Both the position numbers and the translations under genes were made by a program. Below are positions 1 to 6,376 of a DNA stretch of 7,957 nucleotides, piece after piece. Numbering within the stretch: position 1 is the stretch's first letter; every line of letters starts with the position of its first letter. The notes beneath the pieces are model-generated. The model was given only the letters and a program-made list of their open reading frames with translations, had not been told where the DNA came from and made no database searches. Source of the stretch: CAZPMT01 sp964587655 (lineage in GTDB: Bacteria > Hydrogenedentota > Hydrogenedentia > Hydrogenedentales > SLHB01); assembly GCA_964587655.1 (NCBI GenBank), contig CAZPMT010000184.1, positions 1-7,957 on the forward strand, written 5' to 3'.

Positions 1-42
1 GGATTCACACCCGCTAGACAACGCGACCTTGCCCGGCCGCAC
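1..42 (-). CDS. Possible start of a fourth operon gene, cut by the window edge
   Basis: After the methyltransferase stop codon the minus strand stays open to the window edge. Two consecutive GTG codons (45-43 and 42-40) follow a GAGG ribosome-binding-like sequence at 51-48. Starting at the second GTG, which has the better spacing, the visible peptide is MRPGKVALSSGCES, only 14 residues. I do not recognise it. The gap from the upstream stop is under 10 bases, which would fit another gene in the same operon, such as a further system component. The evidence is only spacing and an open frame over 14 codons, so this may equally be untranslated sequence. Confidence 0.22.
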   Translation of the reverse strand, partial: MRPGKVALSSGCES

Positions 43-51
43 CACAACCTC

Positions 52-885
52 TCAGAAGTTCCTCGCCAACACCTCGGCAATCTTCCCGCGGCGATCCGCG
101 CGGCTGTTCACCAAGCGCGTCGCGTAGACGGTCTCGATCGTGAAATCGCGGTACAGTTCCCTGACAAGGCGCGTCTCCGAATTCGACAGTAACACCTTTA
201 CTCCACGTTGCGTGAGCTTTGCGAAGACATCCGCCAAACGCCGCTGCGAATCCTCCCCAAATCCCCCCTTGTCATATGAGGTGAAGTTCGAGGTCGCGGA
301 AAGGGGAACATACGGCGGATCAAAATAGACAAAATCGCCCGCCTTTGCGCGATCCAGTACGGTCTCAAACGGCCGCTTCTCAACCGTCGCCCGCTTGAGC
401 GCCTTCGCACACAACCGCAAGTTCTCCGCATCGCAGATCGTCGGATTCTTGTAGCGTCCGAACGGAACGTTGAACCCGCCACGGCTGTTCTCGCGGTACA
501 GGCCGTTATAGCACGTCCGATTGAGATAGATGATGCGTGCAGCCCGCTCTTCGAGAGTCACCGGCGCCGCCGAACGCACCTCGTAGAAATACTCCTCTCC
601 GTGCCTCGCCTTATGCGCCTTCAGGAGTTCAATGACACCCTCGACGTTCCTCTGCAAGCCGAGATAGCAATCGACAAGGTTCCGGTTGTTGTCCGATAGG
701 CAAGCCTTTCGCTTCAAACTGAGGGAGCCTACCAGTCCAAAGAACAGTGCACCGCCCCCGACAAACGGTTCATGATACCGCCCAAACTCTCCTGCCGCTG
801 CAACGCGCGCAAGCAACTCCCCAAGCAACTGCCCCTTCCCCCCGGCCCATTTCAGGAAGGGCCGCGGCGCAGAACAGGATCTCAC
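52..885 (-). CDS. Dam-like DNA adenine-N6 methyltransferase (D12 class, probable GATC specificity)
   Basis: Predicted to transfer a methyl group from S-adenosylmethionine to the N6 of adenine in DNA. With the GTG start it has 277 residues, a normal Dam length. Visible motifs are FLKWAGGK (residues 10-17), the SAM-binding loop EPFVGGGALFF (39-49), and catalytic DPPY (189-192) followed by the Dam-typical VPLSATSNFTSY. YNGLYREN (126-133) and FGRYK (142-146) match the segments with which E. coli Dam contacts GATC, so GATC is the inferred target. GTG 885-883 overlaps the TGA of the upstream DUF4276 gene (GTGA) and lies just before the first conserved motif. An in-frame GTG at 951 would add 22 unrelated residues inside the neighbour. 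The gene is the third in the operon and probably translationally coupled. It could be a solitary Dam, a restriction-modification methylase or the modification arm of a defence system. Context favours one of the last two. Confidence 0.93.
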   Translation of the reverse strand: MRSCSAPRPFLKWAGGKGQLLGELLARVAAAGEFGRYHEPFVGGGALFFGLVGSLSLKRKACLSDNNRNLVDCYLGLQRNVEGVIELLKAHKARHGEEYFYEVRSAAPVTLEERAARIIYLNRTCYNGLYRENSRGGFNVPFGRYKNPTICDAENLRLCAKALKRATVEKRPFETVLDRAKAGDFVYFDPPYVPLSATSNFTSYDKGGFGEDSQRRLADVFAKLTQRGVKVLLSNSETRLVRELYRDFTIETVYATRLVNSRADRRGKIAEVLARNF

Positions 886-1511
886 GTACACAAGCCGGCA
901 TCCTTCGCCATATGCAGCAGCTCGTCGAGCAACTTTTTGAGATAGCGACACTTTCCACGGGCCTGCTCAGGATCAAGACGCGCGAAGAGATTGTTTCCAT
1001 CCAATGTCTTCACGTACTTGCGTCTCAGTTTGGCCAAGTACAGCGTATCTAACCGCTTTGCAGGGGGATTGTCGAAATCCACTACTTCAGGATCCCCGAG
1101 TTTCTCAATATCACCTCGGAGTGCGGGATCGAAGATATCGGATTGGCTCAGAAGCCATGCTTCGAATTCGTGCACCGCGAAGTACATATGAAATCGTGGG
1201 CGATCCACATCGTCTTGCACTTTCCTCTGTGCCCAAGCATAGCGGTCAGCAACGGCTCGGAGATCTTTCGGAAGACCAGGGAATCCGTAGAGGTCAAGCA
1301 GACCGATGCAGGCTATGATGTCTCCGTTGCCCCGTTCGCCCAAGGTCCGGCGGACGTACTTTACAATCTCCTTCCGAAACCGCTTATTCCCCCCAAGGTT
1401 AATGACCTTGATGTTCACGGGCTCCAAGAGCTGCGGATTCAACCATCGACTGATCCACTTCGCGAGAACCAGCTCCTCCGTCTCCCCCTCAACGAAGAAC
1501 ACGTACCTCAT
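882..1511 (-). CDS. DUF4276 family protein, TOPRIM-like, partner of the upstream ATPase
   Basis: A 209-residue protein without signal peptide or membrane segment, so cytosolic. Its pattern fits the DUF4276 family: N-terminal VEGETEE (residues 7-13), LLDLYGFPG (71-79), HEFEAWLL (114-121) and PPAKRL (149-154), ending in a charged helical C-terminus. The early acidic VEGxTE and the mid-protein aspartate D73 recall the metal-binding positions of TOPRIM nucleases and ligases, so nuclease activity is an inference, not shown. Its ATG overlaps the ATPase stop (ATGA at 1511-1508), and its TGA overlaps the methyltransferase GTG, so all three products are probably made together. Genes of this family commonly follow an AAA ATPase. 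The arrangement is analogous to the ATPase plus TOPRIM pairs of OLD, Gabija and PARIS defence systems, without implying identity to any of them. Confidence 0.85.
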   Translation of the reverse strand: MRYVFFVEGETEELVLAKWISRWLNPQLLEPVNIKVINLGGNKRFRKEIVKYVRRTLGERGNGDIIACIGLLDLYGFPGLPKDLRAVADRYAWAQRKVQDDVDRPRFHMYFAVHEFEAWLLSQSDIFDPALRGDIEKLGDPEVVDFDNPPAKRLDTLYLAKLRRKYVKTLDGNNLFARLDPEQARGKCRYLKKLLDELLHMAKDAGLCT

Positions 1512-2680
1512 CCCATCGACTCCAACTGGCCGGTGCGATAGATCTCTCCGAGGGAAAATTCTTCGAGCCAGTAAGCCAAATCCTCTGAGGAAGGAGTACG
1601 AAGCTGAGTTGCGCCATCCACAAGGCCCGCGACGGTCACGGTGGGTTGCGCGTCGCGGAATGCATCCAAGAACTCAGGGGAATGCGTCGTTAGGATCAAC
1701 TGAGTCCGCGTTGCCGCGTCCATCGCGCATTCGGCGACAATGCTCATCATCTTCGGGTGAAGCCCTGTCTCCGGTTCGTCGATTGCAATAAGCGACGGCG
1801 GATTCGGGTTCGCCAGAATCGAGATGAGGTATAGGAAACGCAACGTTCCGTCAGAGAGATCTGACAATGGGCAGTCCCGCTTGAGGTCCTTCCATCGCAC
1901 CTTCATCTGCACGCGCTGATCCGCAGCAGGCGAAGGAGGAAACACCAAACTGACGAAGTGGTCGAATGCAGCTCCCATGGCTGCATCGATCCGCTCGGCG
2001 AACGCTCGGTTCTCCGTGTACAACGTATGGAGGACCGATATCAGATTTGAGCCGTCATTTTCAACCTGTATCTCATACCGAGCAATTGGCGCTCTTCGAA
2101 CCTCTGAATCGGGAGAGGTGTCGATAATCCGGTGGGCACACCACGTGCTTATTTCGCCGGCGAAACGAACGCGATCAGCGTCGTCCGACGACGCGCCAGA
2201 ACGGGCCAGATATGATTCATCGCGGACAAGCCCGTGATCGCGGCCATATTTCCTAAGCATTTCTAACATTGAGGGAGCCTCGGTGCCCGTTGGCGGCGTG
2301 ATGCCCTCGCGACCTGTGTCCTGGCGGATTAGGCTCTCCCTGGCTACTTCGTACAAGCCAAGCGCGCCAGAGGGCGTCAGATCCAGAGAGTAATGGAGCG
2401 GCCCACACTCATTCGCTGCCATCTCGGATGAAGGGCTGACGTCAAGCACGATCCCGACTCCATCGGCGTTGCCGTCCCACAGGATGGAGCCGATGCCACC
2501 TCGTGACTGCACGTAGTCGCCAAGTTTGCCCTTGGGCAAATGAGAAAGCATCTCGAATAGGTCGAGAAAGTTGGACTTGCCAGATGCGTTTGGGCCGATG
2601 ACGATGTTGAGATCGCCGGGATGCCAATCGACATCCTTCAGCGAGCGAAAGCCTGTGACCTTCAGATTCGTGATCTTCAT
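1508..2680 (-). CDS. AAA/ABC-type ATPase (AAA_21, OLD/RecF-like)
   Basis: A 390-residue cytosolic ATPase. The N-terminus KITNLKVTGFRSLKDVDW is typical of RecF/SMC/OLD-like proteins. Walker A is GPNASGKS (residues 29-36), the ABC-type signature LSDGT is at 275-279, Walker B IAIDEPE at 298-304 (D301, catalytic E302), and the H-loop TTHSPEF at 331-337. The region between the two halves, about 50-260, is a variable insert rather than a long SMC coiled coil. The tail near 371-386 (WLEEFSLGEIYRTGQL) resembles that of other ATPases paired with DUF4276. The ATG at 2680 has GGGAG about 10 bases upstream and starts exactly at the conserved first strand. It is first in the operon and overlaps the DUF4276 start by four bases. 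The likely role is an ATP-driven sensor or clamp controlling the partner effector; the trigger cannot be read from the sequence. Confidence 0.92.
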   Translation of the reverse strand: MKITNLKVTGFRSLKDVDWHPGDLNIVIGPNASGKSNFLDLFEMLSHLPKGKLGDYVQSRGGIGSILWDGNADGVGIVLDVSPSSEMAANECGPLHYSLDLTPSGALGLYEVARESLIRQDTGREGITPPTGTEAPSMLEMLRKYGRDHGLVRDESYLARSGASSDDADRVRFAGEISTWCAHRIIDTSPDSEVRRAPIARYEIQVENDGSNLISVLHTLYTENRAFAERIDAAMGAAFDHFVSLVFPPSPAADQRVQMKVRWKDLKRDCPLSDLSDGTLRFLYLISILANPNPPSLIAIDEPETGLHPKMMSIVAECAMDAATRTQLILTTHSPEFLDAFRDAQPTVTVAGLVDGATQLRTPSSEDLAYWLEEFSLGEIYRTGQLESMG

Positions 2681-2730
2681 CGTAGGGGCGCTCCCGGAGC
2701 TTGTTGGTCGACGTCATTTCTTGGGATGAG

Positions 2731-2758
2731 ATTATCGTATTGTGTTGCCGTTTCTCAA
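2731..2758 (-). promoter_or_regulatory. Sigma-70-type promoter of the ATPase-DUF4276-methyltransferase operon
   Basis: On the minus strand TTGAGA (2758-2753) is followed after 16 bases by GATAAT (2736-2731). Each hexamer matches five of six consensus positions. Transcription would begin near 2724, giving a leader of roughly 44 bases before the ATPase start at 2680. It lies between the amtB1 terminator hairpin and the ATPase gene, where a promoter for this operon is expected. No operator-like repeat is evident around it. Confidence 0.55.
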
Positions 2759-2791
2759 ACAACCGGGTGAAGCGCGGCCAAAGACAAGCGC

Positions 2792-2819
2792 GGGGCATGG
2801 CTTTCGGAAGCCATGCCCC
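2792..2819 (-). terminator. Hairpin terminator downstream of amtB1
   Basis: A perfect inverted repeat: GGGGCATGGCTT (2792-2803), a four-base loop, then AAGCCATGCCCC (2808-2819). This is a 12-bp GC-rich stem about 28 bases past the amtB1 stop. On the minus strand it is followed by GCGCTTGTCTTTGG, only a weak U tract, so termination may be partial or Rho-assisted. It separates the amtB1 transcript from the ATPase operon promoter. Confidence 0.7.
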
Positions 2820-2847
2820 TCGTACTGTTCGCACAAATCCTGATGCG

Positions 2848-4242
2848 TCAGAAGTTGTAGCCTGCTTCGCCGTGATCGGTTTGGTCTAGGCCGATGATTT
2901 CGTCTTCTTCGGAGACGCGGAGGCCGACTGTGGCGTCGATGATCTTGAGAAGGATGACGCTTATCACGCCGCTCCACACGATGGTGATGATGATGCCGAC
3001 AAGTTGGGCGAGCATCTGATGCGGAATCGAGTAGACGCCAGAGTAGTCGCCGTTGTTTCCGAGGCCGCCGAGGATCGGCGCCGCGAAGATGCCTGTCAGG
3101 ATTGCGCCGACCGTTCCGCCGACGAAATGCACGCCGACCACGTCGAGCGCATCGTCGTAGCCGAACATGTGTTTGAGTTTGGTCGCGCCAAGGTAGCAGG
3201 CGACGCCTGCCGCCGCGCCGATGAAGAGTGATCCGATAGGACCGACCCAACCCGATGCCGGGGTAATGGCGACAAGGCCGGCCACTGCTCCGGACGCGAC
3301 GCCGAGGGCGCTCGGTTTGCCGTTCTTGACCCACTCGATGAACATCCACGCCAGAGCCGCGGTGGCCGTGGCCATGTGAGTGACAAGCATAGCCATGCCC
3401 GCGCGGCTGTCCGCCGCCACGGCGCTGCCCGCGTTGAACCCGAACCAGCCGACCCACAGCATCGCGGCGCCTGTCACGGCCATCGTCATGTTGTGCGGCG
3501 GCATGGGGGTGTGCGGGTAGCCCTTGCGTTTTCCGACCATGAGCGCACAGGCGAGCGCCGCAATTCCGGCGTTGATGTGGACGACCGTTCCGCCGGCGTA
3601 GTCGAGCGCGCCCCAGGTGCTGCCGAGGTAAGAACCGTCGCCGCTCCACACCATATGACAGATCGGCGTATAGACGATCACGGACCACAGCGTCATGAAC
3701 AGCAGCATGGCGCTGAACTTCATCCGTTCCGCGAACGCGCCGATGATCAGGGCGGGGGTGATGATCGCGAACGTCAACTGGTAGCAGAAGAAGACCGATT
3801 CCGGGATCGCGCTCGTATCGGCGGGAAGCGCGTATCCGCTCAGACTGTTGAGCGTGATGCCCCTGCCGAACACCTTCGCAAAGCTTCCAATGAAGGAGTG
3901 CAGATTCGTAACGCCCTTGGCCATGCCGGAGGCGTCGAAAGCGAGGCTGTACGTCCCCATCAACCACAAGATACTGACCACACAGGTAATCACAAAACAC
4001 TGCATCAACACGGACAACACATTCTTCGTCCGCACGAGGCCGCCGTAGAATAGCGCCAGTCCGGGAATTGTCATGAACAAGACCAGCGCGGTCGATGTCG
4101 GCATCCATGCTGTATCGCCGGAGTCGATGGCCGCCGTGGGCGCCTGCGCCGCCGCCAGCCCTGAAAAGGCGAGAAACGGCAGGGCCGCCCACGCACTCCA
4201 AGGCGCGGCGTTGCGCGATCTAAAGGTTCGAGGTGATTGCAT
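2848..4242 (-). CDS. amtB: Ammonium transporter AmtB (paralogue 1)
   Basis: Inner-membrane Amt/Rh-family channel moving ammonium into the cell; 464 residues, 11 transmembrane helices expected. Residues 1-34 look like a signal peptide (AAAQA near the cleavage site), as in other AmtB precursors. Pore residues can be placed by alignment with E. coli AmtB: D214 (D160), H222 (H168) and H372 (H318) as the twin histidines, W199, F158, F269 and S273. Y154 replaces the outer gate phenylalanine F103. The tail ends in GLDQTDHGEAGYNF, the conserved cytosolic segment engaged by PII proteins. The ATG at 4242 is chosen because AAAGGAG precedes it by 8 bases; an in-frame ATG at 4290 lacks a ribosome site and precedes the signal peptide. 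It follows paralogue amtB2 by 357 bases and has its own sigma-54-type promoter. Confidence 0.96.
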   Translation of the reverse strand: MQSPRTFRSRNAAPWSAWAALPFLAFSGLAAAQAPTAAIDSGDTAWMPTSTALVLFMTIPGLALFYGGLVRTKNVLSVLMQCFVITCVVSILWLMGTYSLAFDASGMAKGVTNLHSFIGSFAKVFGRGITLNSLSGYALPADTSAIPESVFFCYQLTFAIITPALIIGAFAERMKFSAMLLFMTLWSVIVYTPICHMVWSGDGSYLGSTWGALDYAGGTVVHINAGIAALACALMVGKRKGYPHTPMPPHNMTMAVTGAAMLWVGWFGFNAGSAVAADSRAGMAMLVTHMATATAALAWMFIEWVKNGKPSALGVASGAVAGLVAITPASGWVGPIGSLFIGAAAGVACYLGATKLKHMFGYDDALDVVGVHFVGGTVGAILTGIFAAPILGGLGNNGDYSGVYSIPHQMLAQLVGIIITIVWSGVISVILLKIIDATVGLRVSEEDEIIGLDQTDHGEAGYNF

Positions 4243-4250
4243 GTTCACTT

Positions 4251-4257
4251 CTCCTTT
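4251..4257 (-). promoter_or_regulatory. Ribosome-binding site fixing the amtB1 start
   Basis: AAAGGAG on the minus strand lies 8 bases before ATG 4242-4240. It sits inside the longer reading that begins at 4290, which argues that the longer start is not used. Confidence 0.8.
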
Positions 4258-4361
4258 GTCCGTTAACGCTGGGGGCATGGATATCTCCATATGGACATAA
4301 CGTCTTAACTCGTTCTATTAGATTCTGTTGATCAATAGCACATCGTGTCATTGAGGGTAGT

Positions 4362-4377
4362 TGCATAGCCCGTGCCA
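4362..4377 (-). promoter_or_regulatory. Sigma-54 promoter of amtB1
   Basis: On the minus strand TGGCACG (4377-4371), four bases, then ATGCA (4366-4362). The -24 block is perfect, the -12 block differs from TTGCA at one base, and the GG and GC doublets have the required 10 bases between them. A pyrimidine precedes TGGCACG, as in the consensus. Transcription would start near 4351, leaving a leader of about 108 bases. Sigma-54 promoters need an enhancer-binding activator, here most likely NtrC under nitrogen limitation. No clear activator site was found. Confidence 0.75.
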
Positions 4378-4599
4378 AGAGCTTCAGCGAGGGCCGCCTT
4401 ATACGAAACGTCGAGGACGGCAAGGTCAAAGCGTTCCGCCATAATCGTCCGCTGCGGCGCGAGATCGCGTCACGAAACGATACTCAGTACCGAGGTGACG
4501 GGCGGCGAGAAGCGTTACGTGAGGTGCAACACGAGCGTAGCTTGGTGTTCTGTTTCCTACATGCGCGTATGTTGCGCTGACACGAGGAAAGACTGACGG

Positions 4600-5967
4600 C
4601 TATAGGTTATAACCCTGCTCGCCATGCTGGGTGATGTCGAGGCCCTCGGTCTCTTCTTGCGCGTTGACCCGCAAGCCGATAGTGGCATCGAGGACTTTCA
4701 GGATCGCGAAAGAGATCGCTCCGGACCAAATCATGGTGATCACGATGCCCTTGCACTGTGCGAAGAGTTGTTGTCCGATCGTGAGAGTATTCGGCGAGTA
4801 ACCGCCCAGGGCTTTCGCGGCGAAGATGCCCGTCAGAAGCGCGCCCAGAGTCCCTCCCACTCCGTGCACGCCAAATGCATCCAGCGAATCATCGTAGCCG
4901 GCTGCGCGTTTCAACGTTGTGGCGGAGAAGAAGCACAACACACCGGCGGCAATACCTATGGCTATAGCGCCCATGGGGCCGACAAAACCCGAGGCCGGCG
5001 TAATAGTCGCCAGGCCCGCGACGGCCCCCGTGCAGATCCCGAGCACGCTCGGCTTTCCGTACTTGACCCACTCGATCGTCATCCAGGCAAGCCCGGCGGT
5101 CGCGGCCGCCAACTGGGTCACGAGCATCGCCATAGCCGCGGTCTTATTCGCGGCAATCGCGCTGCCGGCGTTGAACCCGAACCAGCCCACCCACAACATC
5201 CCAGTTCCGACCACGGCAAGAGTCAGACTGTGCGGCGGCATGGGCACGGTCGGATAACCGGCGCGTTTCCCGAGGACCAGCGCGTACACGAGCGCCGCGA
5301 TCCCCGCGTTCAGGTGAACCACGATACCGCCTGCGAAATCCAGGACGTTGCGGTCGGCGAGGAACGCGCCCGCCCCGCCCCAAACCATGTGGCAGACCGG
5401 GTTGTAAACGAGCACCGCCCACAGCCCCATGAACCAGACCATGGCCGAGAACTTCATCCGTTCGGCGAACGCTCCGACGATGAGCGCGGGGGTAATGATG
5501 GCGAACGTCAGTTGATAGCTGAAGAAGAGGGTCTCCGGTATGGTCTGTGTACCGTAGACGCTGTCGGCGGTCAGGCCGCGACAGAACACGCGGTCCAGAG
5601 ACCCGATGAAGCTGTGCAGCGTGGTCGATCCCTGCACCATGCCCACCGGACTGAATGCAACGCTGTATCCGAACAGCGCCCACAAGAGGGTGACAAGGCC
5701 TGTGATGACGAGGCACTGCATCAGCACCGACAAGACGTTCTTGGTGCGCACCAGCCCGCCGTAAAACAGGGCCAGCCCGGGAAGGGTCATGAACAGCACC
5801 AGAGCCATCGAAGTCAGCATCCAGGCGGTATCCCCGGAATTGAGGGCGCTCCCTTCCGCAAACGCTCCGGAAAAAGGGAAACCTACCAACAGGAAGCTTA
5901 GAAGCCACTTCATGTTCTTGGTTCGTCGTGTCTTGCTCAGGTCCGTCGTGAGACTGGTATTCGGCAT
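4600..5967 (-). CDS. amtB: Ammonium transporter AmtB (paralogue 2)
   Basis: A second complete Amt/Rh-family ammonium channel, 455 residues and highly similar to its neighbour across the core. The pore set is intact: D210, H218 and H368 as the twin histidines, W196, F155, F265, S269, again with tyrosine (Y151) at the outer gate position. The C-terminus EGLDITQHGEQGYNL is the PII-interacting tail. The ATG at 5967 is supported by AGGAGGT six bases upstream. This gives a polar segment of about 18 residues before the hydrophobic signal sequence WLLSFLLVGF and a cleavage site near AFA-EG. A later ATG (Met19, 5913) would give a more standard signal peptide but has no ribosome site. The gene is the first of the two tandem copies and lies divergent from glnBA. 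The copies differ mainly in the loop after the first helices and in the periplasmic loop at about 197-209. Confidence 0.96.
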   Translation of the reverse strand: MPNTSLTTDLSKTRRTKNMKWLLSFLLVGFPFSGAFAEGSALNSGDTAWMLTSMALVLFMTLPGLALFYGGLVRTKNVLSVLMQCLVITGLVTLLWALFGYSVAFSPVGMVQGSTTLHSFIGSLDRVFCRGLTADSVYGTQTIPETLFFSYQLTFAIITPALIVGAFAERMKFSAMVWFMGLWAVLVYNPVCHMVWGGAGAFLADRNVLDFAGGIVVHLNAGIAALVYALVLGKRAGYPTVPMPPHSLTLAVVGTGMLWVGWFGFNAGSAIAANKTAAMAMLVTQLAAATAGLAWMTIEWVKYGKPSVLGICTGAVAGLATITPASGFVGPMGAIAIGIAAGVLCFFSATTLKRAAGYDDSLDAFGVHGVGGTLGALLTGIFAAKALGGYSPNTLTIGQQLFAQCKGIVITMIWSGAISFAILKVLDATIGLRVNAQEETEGLDITQHGEQGYNL

Positions 5968-5973
5968 ACCATT

Positions 5974-5980
5974 ACCTCCT
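5974..5980 (-). promoter_or_regulatory. Ribosome-binding site fixing the amtB2 start
   Basis: AGGAGGT on the minus strand, six bases before ATG 5967-5965, is the strongest ribosome site in the window. It supports the longer N-terminus over the internal Met19 start. Confidence 0.8.
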
Positions 5981-5989
5981 CTGTTAAGC

Positions 5990-6262
5990 TCATCTGCCCA
6001 ATTCCCACGAGAAAGACGCTACACGACCGCTCCCACTGAGGCCGCTTTTATGAATGGGAATAGCTCCGCCGTTAGCAGGAAAGGCAAGACGCATGCCTAC
6101 CCAATCATCATACGGACCATCCGGAGCTTGGCGCACGTACGCGCCATGTATGACCTTCAAGAAGAGTGACTTAACAGTATTCCCACGGGTAGACCTGAAG
6201 CATCCTCCGACTTTCAGGGCGGAAACCGGGTGACGTGACCAAATCGACGTATCCGTAGGATC
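5990..6262 (-). pseudogene. Decayed C-terminal fragment of a formylglycine-generating-enzyme (SUMF1/FGE-like) gene
   Basis: An open minus-strand frame encodes a stretch resembling the end of FGE-sulfatase domains: ADPTD at 6265-6251, then KVGGCFRST (compare VxRGGSF), TVKS (compare xRSA), and APDGPYDDWVGMRLAF (compare PDxRxDxVGFRLA), ending near 6080. The frame runs on for about 30 uncharacteristic codons to a TGA at 5990-5992. No N-terminal two thirds, catalytic cysteine region or plausible start is present, and the frame upstream of ADPTD is not FGE-like. I read it as a relic, 23 bases in front of amtB2. The similarity is judged by eye over about 60 residues, so it could be chance. Intact FGE-type proteins are enzymes or binding modules, but this piece is not expected to be functional as protein. 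Confidence 0.4.
6084..6098 (-). promoter_or_regulatory. Possible sigma-54 promoter of amtB2
   Basis: On the minus strand AGGCATG (6098-6092), four bases, then TTGC (6087-6084). The GG and GC doublets are at the correct 10-base separation. The -24 block has two mismatches to TGGCACG, and a C rather than A or T follows TTGC. Transcription would begin near 6072, with a leader of about 105 bases, nearly the same as predicted for amtB1. It overlaps the codons of the FGE-like remnant (GMRLA), so the match may be partly fortuitous. Function is inferred from position and from the matching promoters on the other nitrogen genes. Confidence 0.45.
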
Positions 6263-6311
6263 TGCCCCATTACCACGACGATTCAGTATGTTTAGAGGCA
6301 AGAAGAAGCGC

Positions 6312-6349
6312 GGTTTTTCCGACAACCAGCCGCGCATTGTCGGAAAACC
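6312..6349. repeat. Imperfect inverted repeat / hairpin in the amtB2-glnB intergenic region
   Basis: GGTTTTTCCGACAA (6312-6325) pairs with TTGTCGGAAAACC (6337-6349) across an 11-base loop. This is a 13-bp stem with one bulged T. The flanks AAGAAGCGCGG (before the loop) and AAGAAGTCGCG (after it) are also similar to each other as a direct repeat. There is no U tract and no nearby gene end to make it an obvious terminator. It could be a palindromic repetitive element, a protein-binding site or a relic of a mobile element. Confidence 0.5.
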
Positions 6350-6376
6350 ACCAAGAAGTCGCGAGAAACCCCGCAA

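Larger units (their letters stand above)
4243..4599. other. Intergenic region between amtB2 and amtB1
   Basis: These 357 bases contain the amtB1 leader and its sigma-54-type promoter. I see no convincing terminator after the amtB2 stop (4600-4602), so read-through into amtB1 is possible. A short inverted repeat, ATGGATATCTCCAT, lies at 4278-4291 in the leader. No paired NtrC-type site (GCACC with GGTGC) is evident; there is only a lone GGTGCA-like half near 4523. A 36-codon open frame on the minus strand (4442-4332) lacks a good ribosome site. Confidence 0.6.

Noticed and set aside
886..951. Longer N-terminus for the methyltransferase from GTG 951
   Set aside because: It would overlap the DUF4276 coding region by 70 bases and add residues without family similarity. 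GTG 885 gives a GTGA overlap and a normal length.
2732..4201. Very long minus-strand open frame (489 codons) overlapping amtB1
   Set aside because: It is the alternative frame of a clear AmtB gene. The product is arginine- and histidine-rich low-complexity sequence typical of GC-rich shadow frames.
4332..4442. 36-codon minus-strand frame starting MAERFDLAVLDVSYKAALAE upstream of amtB1
   Set aside because: It looks weakly protein-like but has no good ribosome site, and the near-consensus amtB1 sigma-54 promoter lies inside it. It is too short to support a call.
4624..5901. Plus-strand open frame of 425 codons opposite amtB2
   Set aside because: Antisense to an intact AmtB with all pore residues; the product is His/Arg/Gln-rich and resembles no family.
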